From the NCBI GenBank assembly GCA_945862145.1, contig CAMAXE010000020.1, positions 1 to 64,000 of the forward strand: a stretch of 64,000 nt of DNA, in the 5' to 3' direction. This document shows positions 8,764 through 16,195 of the stretch, piece after piece. The stretch's first letter is position 1; the number at the start of each line of letters is the position of its first letter. A program made the translations under genes and the position numbers. The stretch comes from Klebsiella pneumoniae. GTDB lineage: Bacteria > Pseudomonadota > Gammaproteobacteria > Pseudomonadales > UBA5518. The notes under the pieces are model-generated. The model was not told where the DNA came from. It saw nothing but the letters and a program-made list of their open reading frames with translations, and searched no databases.

Positions 8764-9660
8764 TCACTCGCTCGCGGGCGGCGGCAGCACGCCGCCGTGG
8801 AAAGGATAGGGCTTGCCGAGTATGCCCAGAGACCCGAACTCGGCGGGCATCTCGCGCTGGAAGCACTCGCGGATCGCCTCCACCGTCCAGCCGCCTTCGC
8901 GGGTGAGCGTCTTGCCATAGTGCGGCTGCACCATGTGGGCGAGCCGCTCGCCACCCACACCAAAGACCTGCCCACTCACGTTGGCCGCCTCGTCGCAGGC
9001 GAGATACACCACCAGCGGCGCGTTGCGCTCGGGCAGCCAGAGCTGTTCGGGCGCTTTGCCATCGACCGCGCTCATCAGCCCCTGCGTCATCTGCGTGGCC
9101 GCCACCGGGCCGATGGCATTCACCCGGATGCCGAGCCGCGCCAACTCGATGGCCCAGGTGTAGGTCATGGAGGCGATCGCCCCTTTCGCCGCGGCGTAGT
9201 TGCTCTGGCCGAAATTGCCGAAGTGCGAACCGGAGGTGGTGTTGATGATGACGCCGCCGCGACCCTGTCGCTGCATCTGCAACGCCGCGGCCTGCGTGCA
9301 CCAGAACGTGCCCTTGACGTGCACCAGCCAGACGGCGTCGAACTCCTCGTCCGTCATCTTGAGAAAAGACCGGTCGCGGAGATTACCCGCGTTGTTCACC
9401 AAAATGTCGATGCCTCCAAAGGCCTCGACTGCATGGGCGATCAGCGCCTCGGCGCCGGCGCGCGCGGCGATGCTCTGCCCGTCTGCCACCGCTTGGCCGC
9501 CGGCAGCCGCGATTTCAGCCACCACGGCTGCGGCCCGCGCGGCGTCGATATCGTTCACCACCACGCGCGCGCCGTGCGCGGCGAGCAGCAGTGCATGCCC
9601 GCGGCCGATGCCGCCGCCAGCACCCGTCACCACGGCCGTCCGATCCTGCAGGAGTGTCAT
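8764..9660 (-). CDS. SDR family oxidoreductase, hydroxyacyl-CoA dehydrogenase-like
   Basis: A 298-residue short-chain dehydrogenase. The N-terminal Rossmann motif TGAGGGIGRGHA (residues about 14-25), the NNAG motif, the catalytic Ser of NTTSGSHFGNFGQSNYAAAKG and its YxxxK are all present. It resembles the dehydrogenase domain of peroxisomal multifunctional enzyme type 2, which oxidises 3-hydroxyacyl-CoA, and has a C-terminal extension of about 50 residues beyond a simple SDR. The ATG at 9658-9660 is preceded by GGAGG with a short spacer; an ATG at 9687 inside the upstream gene is less likely. It lies 13 bases after the VOC gene. Confidence 0.88.
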   Translation of the reverse strand: MTLLQDRTAVVTGAGGGIGRGHALLLAAHGARVVVNDIDAARAAAVVAEIAAAGGQAVADGQSIAARAGAEALIAHAVEAFGGIDILVNNAGNLRDRSFLKMTDEEFDAVWLVHVKGTFWCTQAAALQMQRQGRGGVIINTTSGSHFGNFGQSNYAAAKGAIASMTYTWAIELARLGIRVNAIGPVAATQMTQGLMSAVDGKAPEQLWLPERNAPLVVYLACDEAANVSGQVFGVGGERLAHMVQPHYGKTLTREGGWTVEAIRECFQREMPAEFGSLGILGKPYPFHGGVLPPPASE

Positions 9661-9673
9661 GGCGCCTCCGTGC

Positions 9674-10084
9674 TCAGGCGTCATCATGCTGCATCAACTC
9701 GAGCGTGTTGCCATCGGCATCCTCGATCTGCGCCACGCGCACGCCGGGCCGTAACGCGCGCACCGGCACCGGCACGCGATAACCCGCCGCCGCCACCGCC
9801 GCCACCACCTCGTCCAGATTGCTCACCGCGAGCGTGAGGTAGCGGATGCCGGTCTGGCTGGCAAAGCCGTCGCGGCTGCCATCCTGCGCGGGCGGCGTCT
9901 CGGGCTGGAATACCCGCAGCGTGCTGCTACCTACCGCGTAACGGCGGATCAGCCCCACACCGGGCATGCGCAGTTCGCCGGCCGGCGGCAGGCCGAGCAG
10001 TTCACCGTAGAAACGCGAGGCCACATCGGCATCGCGGGTCACTATGCCCGCGTCGAGCCAGGCGTTCTGCAGTTGTAGCGCCAT
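9674..10084 (-). CDS. VOC family protein (glyoxalase/bleomycin-resistance fold)
   Basis: A 136-residue vicinal-oxygen-chelate protein. Two beta-alpha-beta-beta-beta modules are recognisable: AGIVTRDADVASRFYGELLGLP at the start, and LTLAVSNLDEVVAAVAAAGYRV followed by VAQIEDADGNTLELMQ at the end. This C-terminal ExxDxDGNxLEL metal-side segment suggests a metal-dependent lyase, isomerase or epimerase, but the substrate cannot be read. The start at 10082-10084 has a strong AGGAG seven bases upstream. It is the first gene of the leftward operon ending at 627. The segment just upstream (about 10105-10127) carries GGGGTCAGGTCTTTCATTTT, a phrase typical of repetitive intergenic DNA in gammaproteobacteria. 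Confidence 0.85.
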   Translation of the reverse strand: MALQLQNAWLDAGIVTRDADVASRFYGELLGLPPAGELRMPGVGLIRRYAVGSSTLRVFQPETPPAQDGSRDGFASQTGIRYLTLAVSNLDEVVAAVAAAGYRVPVPVRALRPGVRVAQIEDADGNTLELMQHDDA

Positions 10085-10152
10085 CGTGTATCTCCTGTGT
10101 TCAGCTGGGGTCAGGTCTTTCATTTTTCATCGGGGGCCCGCGTGACGCTGCG

Positions 10153-10357
10153 GGGCTGGCGTCGCGGGCATGGCCCGCTCCTACGGGGGGTGTGGCGTGT
10201 ACCGTCTGGTGTAGGAGCGCGCCATGCGCGCGATAAGGGCTGGCGTCGCGGGCATGGCCCGCTCCTACGGGGGGTGTGGCGTGTACCGTCTGGTGTAGGA
10301 GCGCGCCATGCGCGCGACCGGCGCGCGTGTCGCGGGCATGGCCCGCTCCTACGGGGG
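10153..10357 (+). repeat. Tandem 84-bp REP-like palindromic repeat (about 2.4 copies)
   Basis: An exact-period 84-bp direct repeat: the segment beginning TCGCGGGCATGG recurs at 10162, 10246 and 10330. Each unit holds an imperfect inverted pair, a left arm at 10162-10184 (TCGCGGGCATGGCC, CGCTCCTAC) and a right arm at 10211-10233 (GTAGGAGCG, CGCCATGCGCGCGA). The third copy stops after its left arm. A diverged copy of the same palindrome is at 50197-50271. This is the layout of bacterial REP/BIME elements. It lies between the P450 and the VOC operon, where it may act as transcription attenuator or mRNA 3' stabiliser. The open frames crossing it are artefacts of the repeat. Confidence 0.9.
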
Positions 10358-10395
10358 AAAGCCGGGCGCGGGGCAGGTGAGCTCGGGCACCCATG

Positions 10396-11595
10396 TCAGG
10401 CACCGGCCGCGCCGTGCAGTCGCAGCGGCACACGGGTGTAACCCGAGAGGTGCTCGCCATAAGCGCGTTCGCAACGCTCGCTGAGCACCGTGTAAGTTCC
10501 GGCGACGCGCAGGAATTCCTCGAGCAAGATCACCGCGCCCATGGTGGCCAGATGCATGCCAAGGCACTTGTGCCCGCCTGCTCCATAGATCAAGTCGCGC
10601 GGGGCACGGCGGAAAATGTCGAAGTGGTCGGCCTCGGGGAACTCGGCCTCGTCGCGGTTGGCCGAGGCATAGATGTACAGCAAGTTCTGACCAGGCTCGA
10701 TGCGCACACCACCGAGATCGAAGGCGCGCACGGCACGGCGACAGAGCATATTGGTCGGCTGGTCGTAGCGGCAGGTCTCGACATACAGCCTTTCGACAAG
10801 CTGGTGATCAGCGCACACCGCGGCCTTCTGGTCGGGATGCTGCTCGAGGTAATGCAACGCACCGGCCACCACCATGGGCGTGGTCTCGGAACCGAGCACA
10901 AGGAAATTGATCAGCAGGCTCACCATCCCCGCATCGTCGAGGCGTTCGCCGTCAATCTCGGCATTCAGATACAGGGCGGTGTGGCCGGTTGCCCCGCCGG
11001 GATCGGCCCGCAGGGTCTGCACATAATTGAAGAGGTAGCCGCCCAGCTGCATGCCGGCGGCCTGATTGCGCGCCGAAGAACCGCCACGCTGCCCAGGTTC
11101 GCGGTGCATGATCTCGTCGATCAGGGCCCGCCATGTGATGGCATCTTCTCGCGGCAGGCCGAGGTTATAGCCAGAGTTCAGGCAGAAAACGCGATTGCCA
11201 TAGTCCGCGTACGCATCGAAGGCGCCGCGCGCGATCAGCGGTTCGAGTGTTTCACGGGCGAGCGCCCGGAACCGGGCCTCGTGGGCCCGCGCACCGTCGG
11301 GCGTATATTCCTTGCGGATGACGCCGCGCCACTTGCGGTGCGCGGGTGCGTCCATCGTGGTGAATGCGTGCGGAACGGGCTCGCCGAGCAGGACTTGGGC
11401 CGGCGTGGCACCCGCCGTGAAGGTGACATCAGCCTCGTGATGCACGCTCGCTTCCCACACGTCCTCGAAACGCGTCAGCGCCCAGGCGTTGTAGCGCGGC
11501 ATGAAATGGGGCCGGCCCTCGGCGCGCATCGCCGCATAAAGAGGCGCCGGATCGCGCATGGCCTGTTCGGAGAAGGGGTCGTAGTCAAGCGGCAT
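10396..11595 (-). CDS. Cytochrome P450
   Basis: A soluble bacterial P450 of 399 residues. The haem-binding loop is YGAGGHKCLG with the axial cysteine at residue 344. The K-helix ExxR is E273-R276, and the I-helix oxygen-activation segment is LGSETTP (234-240), where the usual alanine-glycine pair is replaced by Leu-Gly and the acid is Glu. It should hydroxylate a hydrophobic substrate with electrons from a ferredoxin; the ferredoxin at 15.96 kb is the only candidate in the window. GGAG sits 8 bases before the ATG. A TTGAAA-N18-TATAGT promoter lies at 11659-11688. It is codirectional with the TonB receptor, which may import the substrate. Confidence 0.93.
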   Translation of the reverse strand: MPLDYDPFSEQAMRDPAPLYAAMRAEGRPHFMPRYNAWALTRFEDVWEASVHHEADVTFTAGATPAQVLLGEPVPHAFTTMDAPAHRKWRGVIRKEYTPDGARAHEARFRALARETLEPLIARGAFDAYADYGNRVFCLNSGYNLGLPREDAITWRALIDEIMHREPGQRGGSSARNQAAGMQLGGYLFNYVQTLRADPGGATGHTALYLNAEIDGERLDDAGMVSLLINFLVLGSETTPMVVAGALHYLEQHPDQKAAVCADHQLVERLYVETCRYDQPTNMLCRRAVRAFDLGGVRIEPGQNLLYIYASANRDEAEFPEADHFDIFRRAPRDLIYGAGGHKCLGMHLATMGAVILLEEFLRVAGTYTVLSERCERAYGEHLSGYTRVPLRLHGAAGA

Positions 11596-11658
11596 CTGCT
11601 CGCTCCGCTTTCAGGAAAAATTCCGTCTGATGGGGCGGGGTGGCCCGGCATGCCCGGA

Positions 11659-11688
11659 ACTATAGATACGCGCGGTACCGTATTTCAA
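11659..11688 (-). promoter_or_regulatory. Sigma70-like promoter of the P450 gene with overlapping dyad
   Basis: On the minus strand TTGAAA (11683-11688) is followed after 18 bases by TATAGT (11659-11664), giving a leader of about 55 bases before the P450 ATG. An inverted repeat ATACG-N8-CGTAT (11666-11683) fills the spacer and is a plausible operator. The regulator is not identified. Confidence 0.6.
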
Positions 11689-11830
11689 GCCCTGCCACGG
11701 CACCAGGCATGCGACGTGAGCTGCGTCCACGCCGGGAGGGCGCGCATGTCGGCACAGCCGAGCCGCTCGGCCACCTCGCCGAGCTTCAGCCCTGCCGCCG
11801 GCAGCAAGAGTTCATGCGAAGAACGCCAAG

Positions 11831-11863
11831 GGCGCGGTCAGCCGCAGGACTGACGGCCGCGCC
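11831..11863 (-). terminator. Possible hairpin downstream of the TonB-dependent receptor
   Basis: Arms around GGCGCGG...CTGACGG/CCGCGCC can pair with a small bulge across 11831-11863, just after the receptor stop at 11884. Only a weak U-rich tail follows on the minus strand, so termination may be partial. The remaining intergenic bases to 11596 hold only the P450 promoter. Confidence 0.35.
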
Positions 11864-11883
11864 ATTGGCGGGTGCTCAGGCCG

Positions 11884-14367
11884 TCAGAAGCTGTACTTGC
11901 CGCGCACCCCGAACACCGCGCCTTCCTGCATGAAGCGCGAGTGCGAACCGGCAAGAACCGGCGTGTCGAAGCTCTGGGAGAAATACTCCTCGTCGAAGAT
12001 ATTGCGCCCGTAGCCCATCAACTCCCAATTCTCGGCGCGCACGCCCAGACGCAGGTTGACCAGCGTGTAGTCCTTGACGAGGTCGATCGGGTCGTTGTCA
12101 CCGCTGGAGTAGAACTCGTCGCGGTAATTGACCTCGCCGCCGGCAAAAAGCTCGACGCTGCCCATCGGGTAGACGTAATCCCAGGTGAAGGATGCGCTGT
12201 AATCCGAGGAGTACTGCGTGGGCTCACCGGAAAGATCGTTGCTGGTCCGCCCGGTGGGCGTACCGCACAGCGGATCAGCATCAAGCTGGACCGCGTTGCA
12301 AGGCGCATCCGTGAAGTCGTCGTAGGTGGCATCGAGCCAGGCTGCGCTCAGGCCAACCGTGAGGTTCTCGGTGGCGCGCCAGCGTGTATCGACCTCGAGG
12401 CCCTTGATCTCCGAAGATCCGGCGTTGACGGTGGTGAATCCTACGCCCTTGAAGATCGCCGTTTGCAGGTTGTCGTATTGCGTGTAGAAGGCCGCCCAGT
12501 TGAAGGTCATAGCGCCGTCTAGCAGTGTGTGTTTGCCGCCGATCTCGAGCGCGTCTACGCTCTCGTCATCGAACTCGAAGTCCTTGTTGGGATTGGTCGG
12601 GTCGTAGCAGGAGGCGATCGGTTGGCCGGGCACGCAGGGGTAGGTGGCCACCGCCAGATCGCCGGGCTCGCCGTCATCGGCATCCGTGAAACCGCCGCTC
12701 TTGAAGCCCTGAGAGAAGCTCGCATAGAGCATGCTGTCGTCTGAGACGTCCCACTGCACGATAACGGCGGGAATCAGGTCGTCGGTGCTGCGATCTGCCT
12801 GATAGTCGAAGGAATACGCGTTGAAGCTCGTCGCCTGGATGCGGTGCAGGAAGTAATTATCGCTCGGCGTGTCGTAACCGAGAATGTCGTCGGACAGAAA
12901 CTGCAGGCTGTCGACGTCTTTGTCTTCCTTGGTGTAGCGCACACCAAGGGTCAAGCGCAGATCATCCGTGAAATTGACTGTGCCCTGGGCAAAGGCGGCC
13001 CAGGACTCGGATTCGAGTTCGTACTGGTGGTTGCGAGCGATCTGCTCCACGTTGTATTGGCGCGCCGTCAGCAGCGAGAACAGGCTGTTCAGGCCACCAT
13101 AGCCCTTCGGCACCAGGTCATCCATGTTCGCATCGAGCACGACCAGCCGGTCGATATCGACGTTGCTCTTGTCGTAGTAAGCGCCGACCATGAAATCAAA
13201 GAACTGGCCACCCGGAGAGGCAAAGCGCAGCTCCTGGCTGAACTGATCGAATTTCTGGTCATCATCGCGCGAGATGAACTGCAGCGGGAGCCAGTCGACG
13301 TCGGCACCGGCCTGGAATTTGTACTTCGACTCGCCCGTGATCGATGTCAGGGTGTATTCACCTATCTGGTAGTCGACCTTCAGCACGAGGTTGTCGACCT
13401 TGGTATCGGTGCTGTCGGGATAGCGGCCGATTTCCTGATTGCCGTCGTTGCCGTAGCCGCCGTCCTTGAAGGTCGTCCATTTGTCTGCGGCGTAGCTCTC
13501 GAAGCCGGGAAAGTTCTGGTCCATGAGGCTGTAGGCGATCCGCGCAAACGCAGAGCGTTTGGGCACCTGCGCAGTACGCTCGTCCGCATTCAGGAACAGC
13601 CAGCTCGAAGACGGCGCACCCACGATGTCCTCATCGGCATGGCTGTACTTGAGGTTGACGTCGAGGGCGGCGCTGGGCTGCCAGGCGAGCGTGAGGCGAA
13701 AGGTGCTGGCCTCGTTCTGCGGTTCCTGCTGACCCAGGAAGGTGTTGTCCACATAGCCGTCGGTTTCGCGGTACTTCATCGCCAGACGCGCGGCGAAGGT
13801 GTCGCTCAGGGAGCCGCTCACGAAACCCTCGGCTATATAGCCGCCGTTTTCTTCCGCTGAAACGGCGAGCTCGCCGCTGGTCTCGTCACCCGGGGTGGGC
13901 GAGGCCGTGGTGATGTTTACCGCGCCGGCGATGGTGTTGCGGCCGAACAGCGTGCCTTGTGGCCCGCGCAAGACCTCGACGCGCTCGATATCGAGGAAGC
14001 CGGTGCGGTACTGGTGGCCACGGCCCATGAAGATGCCGTCGATGTACATGCCCACCGACTGCTCGAAGCCCTGGTTGTTGCCCGAACCCGCGCCACGCAT
14101 GTAGATGTTGGTGTTGATCGCCCCGACGTCGATGTGCAGGTTCGGCACGTACTGGGCAATCTTGGTCATGTCCTGGATGCCGGCGGCCTTGATCTGCTCG
14201 CCCTGGATAGCGGTGAGCGAGATCGGCACGTCCTGAAGGCTCTCCTGGCGCTTTTGCGCGGTTACGATAATCTCGTCGAGTTCCAGCTGCGCGCGGGCAG
14301 TACCCGGCAGCAGGGAGGCCGCGATGGCGACTGCCAGGATGGATAAGCGAAGGTCAGGCTTGTTCAT
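11884..14367 (-). CDS. TonB-dependent outer-membrane receptor
   Basis: An 827-residue outer-membrane receptor. A signal peptide ends at about ARA-26, followed by a TonB-box-like segment (DEIIVTAQKR, 31-40). Next comes a plug domain with VPISLTAIQGEQIKAAG, the YMRGAGSGNNQG region and VEVLRGPQGTLFGRN, a family signature, then a 22-strand barrel ending in an aromatic residue (GKYSF). The type is common in gammaproteobacteria and sphingomonads that import hydrophobic or complex organic molecules, not only siderophores. It has its own promoter at 14442-14471. Neighbouring P450s and acyl-CoA genes suggest import of the compound they degrade, but this is inference. Confidence 0.94.
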   Translation of the reverse strand: MNKPDLRLSILAVAIAASLLPGTARAQLELDEIIVTAQKRQESLQDVPISLTAIQGEQIKAAGIQDMTKIAQYVPNLHIDVGAINTNIYMRGAGSGNNQGFEQSVGMYIDGIFMGRGHQYRTGFLDIERVEVLRGPQGTLFGRNTIAGAVNITTASPTPGDETSGELAVSAEENGGYIAEGFVSGSLSDTFAARLAMKYRETDGYVDNTFLGQQEPQNEASTFRLTLAWQPSAALDVNLKYSHADEDIVGAPSSSWLFLNADERTAQVPKRSAFARIAYSLMDQNFPGFESYAADKWTTFKDGGYGNDGNQEIGRYPDSTDTKVDNLVLKVDYQIGEYTLTSITGESKYKFQAGADVDWLPLQFISRDDDQKFDQFSQELRFASPGGQFFDFMVGAYYDKSNVDIDRLVVLDANMDDLVPKGYGGLNSLFSLLTARQYNVEQIARNHQYELESESWAAFAQGTVNFTDDLRLTLGVRYTKEDKDVDSLQFLSDDILGYDTPSDNYFLHRIQATSFNAYSFDYQADRSTDDLIPAVIVQWDVSDDSMLYASFSQGFKSGGFTDADDGEPGDLAVATYPCVPGQPIASCYDPTNPNKDFEFDDESVDALEIGGKHTLLDGAMTFNWAAFYTQYDNLQTAIFKGVGFTTVNAGSSEIKGLEVDTRWRATENLTVGLSAAWLDATYDDFTDAPCNAVQLDADPLCGTPTGRTSNDLSGEPTQYSSDYSASFTWDYVYPMGSVELFAGGEVNYRDEFYSSGDNDPIDLVKDYTLVNLRLGVRAENWELMGYGRNIFDEEYFSQSFDTPVLAGSHSRFMQEGAVFGVRGKYSF

Positions 14368-14441
14368 GGTGAGATCCCCCGGCCGATTAGCGTTTTTGTA
14401 TTGAATCGCGGATGTCCGTTTCAGACTACGCGAGAACGCTG

Positions 14442-14471
14442 ACTATAGAAATGCAATACACCGTTCGTCAA
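14442..14471 (-). promoter_or_regulatory. Sigma70-like promoter of the TonB-dependent receptor
   Basis: Minus strand TTGACG (14466-14471), an 18-base spacer and TATAGT (14442-14447), about 70 bases before the ATG at 14367. The same TATAGT and 18-base spacing occur in the P450 promoter at 11.66 kb, suggesting similar expression. The rest of the 14368-14700 gap holds the leader of the PLP-enzyme gene on the plus strand; I see no clear promoter for that direction. Confidence 0.65.
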
Positions 14472-14700
14472 CGCGACTTGGTCCGTCCCGGCCGAAGGCC
14501 GGCACCACCGATAGAGTGTGCAAGCTCCCAGCGACACGGGCCAACTGAACGGCAGTAGCCACAGGCCAGCGGGGATTTGAGCTTTTATGTCCCCCTGCTG
14601 GATCGCCTCGGCCTCCCGCGGGCCTCTGAAGAGTGCAGAATCCACACCCGGGATCGCGCGAGCGAACCAGAACCGCTACAGGACCCACAGGAGACCGCTC

Positions 14701-15924
14701 ATGAGACTCCCGCCCCGCCAGATCCGCTACGGCGGCGCCATGCTCGACCAGACGGAGATCGATGCCGTCGTGGGCGTGATGCAGACGGGCATGTCGGTAG
14801 GCGCGCAGGTACAGACTTTCGAAAAGCGCGCGGCCGCCCTGCTCGGCAAGGACTACGGGGTGATGGTGAACTCGGGCAGTTCCGCGCTGCTGCTTGCGGT
14901 GCGCCTGCTGGAGCTGCCGCCCGGCTCCGAGATCATCACGCCCACACTCACTTTCGGCACCGATATCTCCAGCATCGTGCTGAACGGCCACGTGCCGGTG
15001 CTGATCGACGTGGAGCCCGACACCTACCAGATCGATATCGACCGCATCGAGGCCAACATCACGCCGCTCACCAAGGCGATGCTGATACCGAACCTCGTAG
15101 GTGGCATGCCCGATTGGGATCGCCTGCGCGCCATCGCCGACCGGCACGGCCTGAAGATCATCGAAGACAGCGCCGACACCCTGGGCGGCACCTTCCGCGG
15201 CACACCCGCGGGCACGCGCTCTGATATCAGCATTACCAGTTTCTCGATCTTCCACATCATCACGTGTCTGGGCAACGGCGGCCTGGTGGCAGTGAATGAC
15301 CCAGCCCTCTGGGACCGCGCGCTGATGCTGCGCGCCTGGGGCCGCTCCTCCGAGAAATTCATGCACGGCTCGCGGCAAGACGACTCCGACGGCCGCTTCC
15401 TCGAGAACCTCGGCGACATCGAATACGACGGGATGTTCATCTTCGAGGAACTCGCCTACGGATTCATTCCCAACGAGGCGGGTGCGGCCTTCGGCCACGA
15501 GCAGCTGAACAAGCTCGACATGTTCACGGAACTGCGCCAGGGGCTCTTCGACAGCCACACGGCCTACATGGAAAAACACGCAGATGTCTTCATCAAGACC
15601 CGGGTGCACCCGGGGGTGTTCACCACCTGGATCTGTTACCCCGTGCAACTACGCCCCGAACTGGGCTGGAGCCGGCGCGCGCTGCAGATGCACCTGGAGG
15701 AGGCCGGCATCTTCACCCGCGTGATCTTCTCGGGCCACGCGGCGCTGCAACCGATGATGCACAAGGTGAAATTCCGTGTGGACGCATTCGGCTGCCCCAA
15801 CGCCGAGCGCGTGATGCGCCACGGCCTGATGCTCCCCTGCCACCCCACCATGACCGCGGAGGACTGCGCGTATCTCTACCAGACGCTGGACGATTTCATC
15901 GCCAAGCAGCGGGCTGTAGTCTGA
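14701..15924 (+). CDS. DegT/DnrJ/EryC1/StrS-fold PLP enzyme with active-site His (dehydrase-like)
   Basis: A 407-residue fold-type I PLP protein of the sugar aminotransferase/dehydrase family. Visible are NSGSSALLLAVRLL (57-70), the EDSADTLGG segment that holds the PLP-ring Asp (155-163), and SFSIFHIIT. In the last, His-185 occupies the place where aminotransferases carry the Schiff-base Lys. His here is known in CDP-6-deoxyglucose 3-dehydrase E1 (RfbH) and in ColD. The region aligned to RfbH's iron-sulphur cysteines (WGRDCWC) reads WGRSSEK at 213-219, so no cluster is expected. AGGAG lies 8 bases before the ATG. It is upstream of ferredoxin, P450 and GMC genes; a dehydration or deamination of a modified substrate is possible. 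It is probably not a transaminase. Confidence 0.8.
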   Translation: MRLPPRQIRYGGAMLDQTEIDAVVGVMQTGMSVGAQVQTFEKRAAALLGKDYGVMVNSGSSALLLAVRLLELPPGSEIITPTLTFGTDISSIVLNGHVPVLIDVEPDTYQIDIDRIEANITPLTKAMLIPNLVGGMPDWDRLRAIADRHGLKIIEDSADTLGGTFRGTPAGTRSDISITSFSIFHIITCLGNGGLVAVNDPALWDRALMLRAWGRSSEKFMHGSRQDDSDGRFLENLGDIEYDGMFIFEELAYGFIPNEAGAAFGHEQLNKLDMFTELRQGLFDSHTAYMEKHADVFIKTRVHPGVFTTWICYPVQLRPELGWSRRALQMHLEEAGIFTRVIFSGHAALQPMMHKVKFRVDAFGCPNAERVMRHGLMLPCHPTMTAEDCAYLYQTLDDFIAKQRAVV

Positions 15925-15961
15925 CGCACAGGTTCCACACGGTGCGGCAGTAGAGGCACTT

Positions 15962-16159
15962 ATGAAAGTCGATGTAATTTCTGACGTGTGTCAGGGCCAT
16001 GCACGCTGCCAGGCGCGCTGTCCGGAAGTCTTCGGCACCGACGAGGTGGAGGGCAAATGCGTGATCCTGATGCCCGAAGTCCCGCCGGAACTCGAGCACA
16101 AGGCACGCCTCGCCGTGAAGAACTGCCCCGAAGGCGCGCTGGTTATCAGCAGTGACTGA
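15962..16159 (+). CDS. Single-cluster ferredoxin of the P450-associated type
   Basis: A 65-residue ferredoxin. The pattern C10-x2-H13-x2-C16 with C55-P56 is that of P450-linked [3Fe-4S]/[4Fe-4S] ferredoxins in which His replaces the second cluster cysteine; C20 and C33 are additional. The acidic surface (DEVEG, PEVPPELE) fits docking to a P450. AGAGG precedes the ATG. It sits 36 bases before the P450 gene at 16.2 kb and 37 bases after the PLP-enzyme gene, so it is the likely redox partner of that P450 and perhaps of the P450 at 10.4 kb. No ferredoxin reductase is seen in the window. Confidence 0.92.
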   Translation: MKVDVISDVCQGHARCQARCPEVFGTDEVEGKCVILMPEVPPELEHKARLAVKNCPEGALVISSD

Positions 16160-16195
16160 GCACCGCCTTCACCACGCACCGGAAAATCACCGCTC

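Noticed and set aside
10153-10357. Possible CRISPR array from the regularly spaced repeats
   Set aside because: The period is 84 bp with no unique spacers; the copies are near identical through their whole length, each contains internal dyads, and no cas genes are near. REP-like elements explain it.
10097-10460. Open frames on both strands through the repeats with Gly/His/Ala/Arg-rich products
   Set aside because: They consist of the translated repeat itself (the 'GAGHARD' phrase recurring), lack ribosome sites and overlap the P450 or VOC ends.
12844-13860. A 338-residue plus-strand frame opposite the TonB receptor
   Set aside because: It is a shadow of the receptor gene with no ribosome site or recognisable domain.
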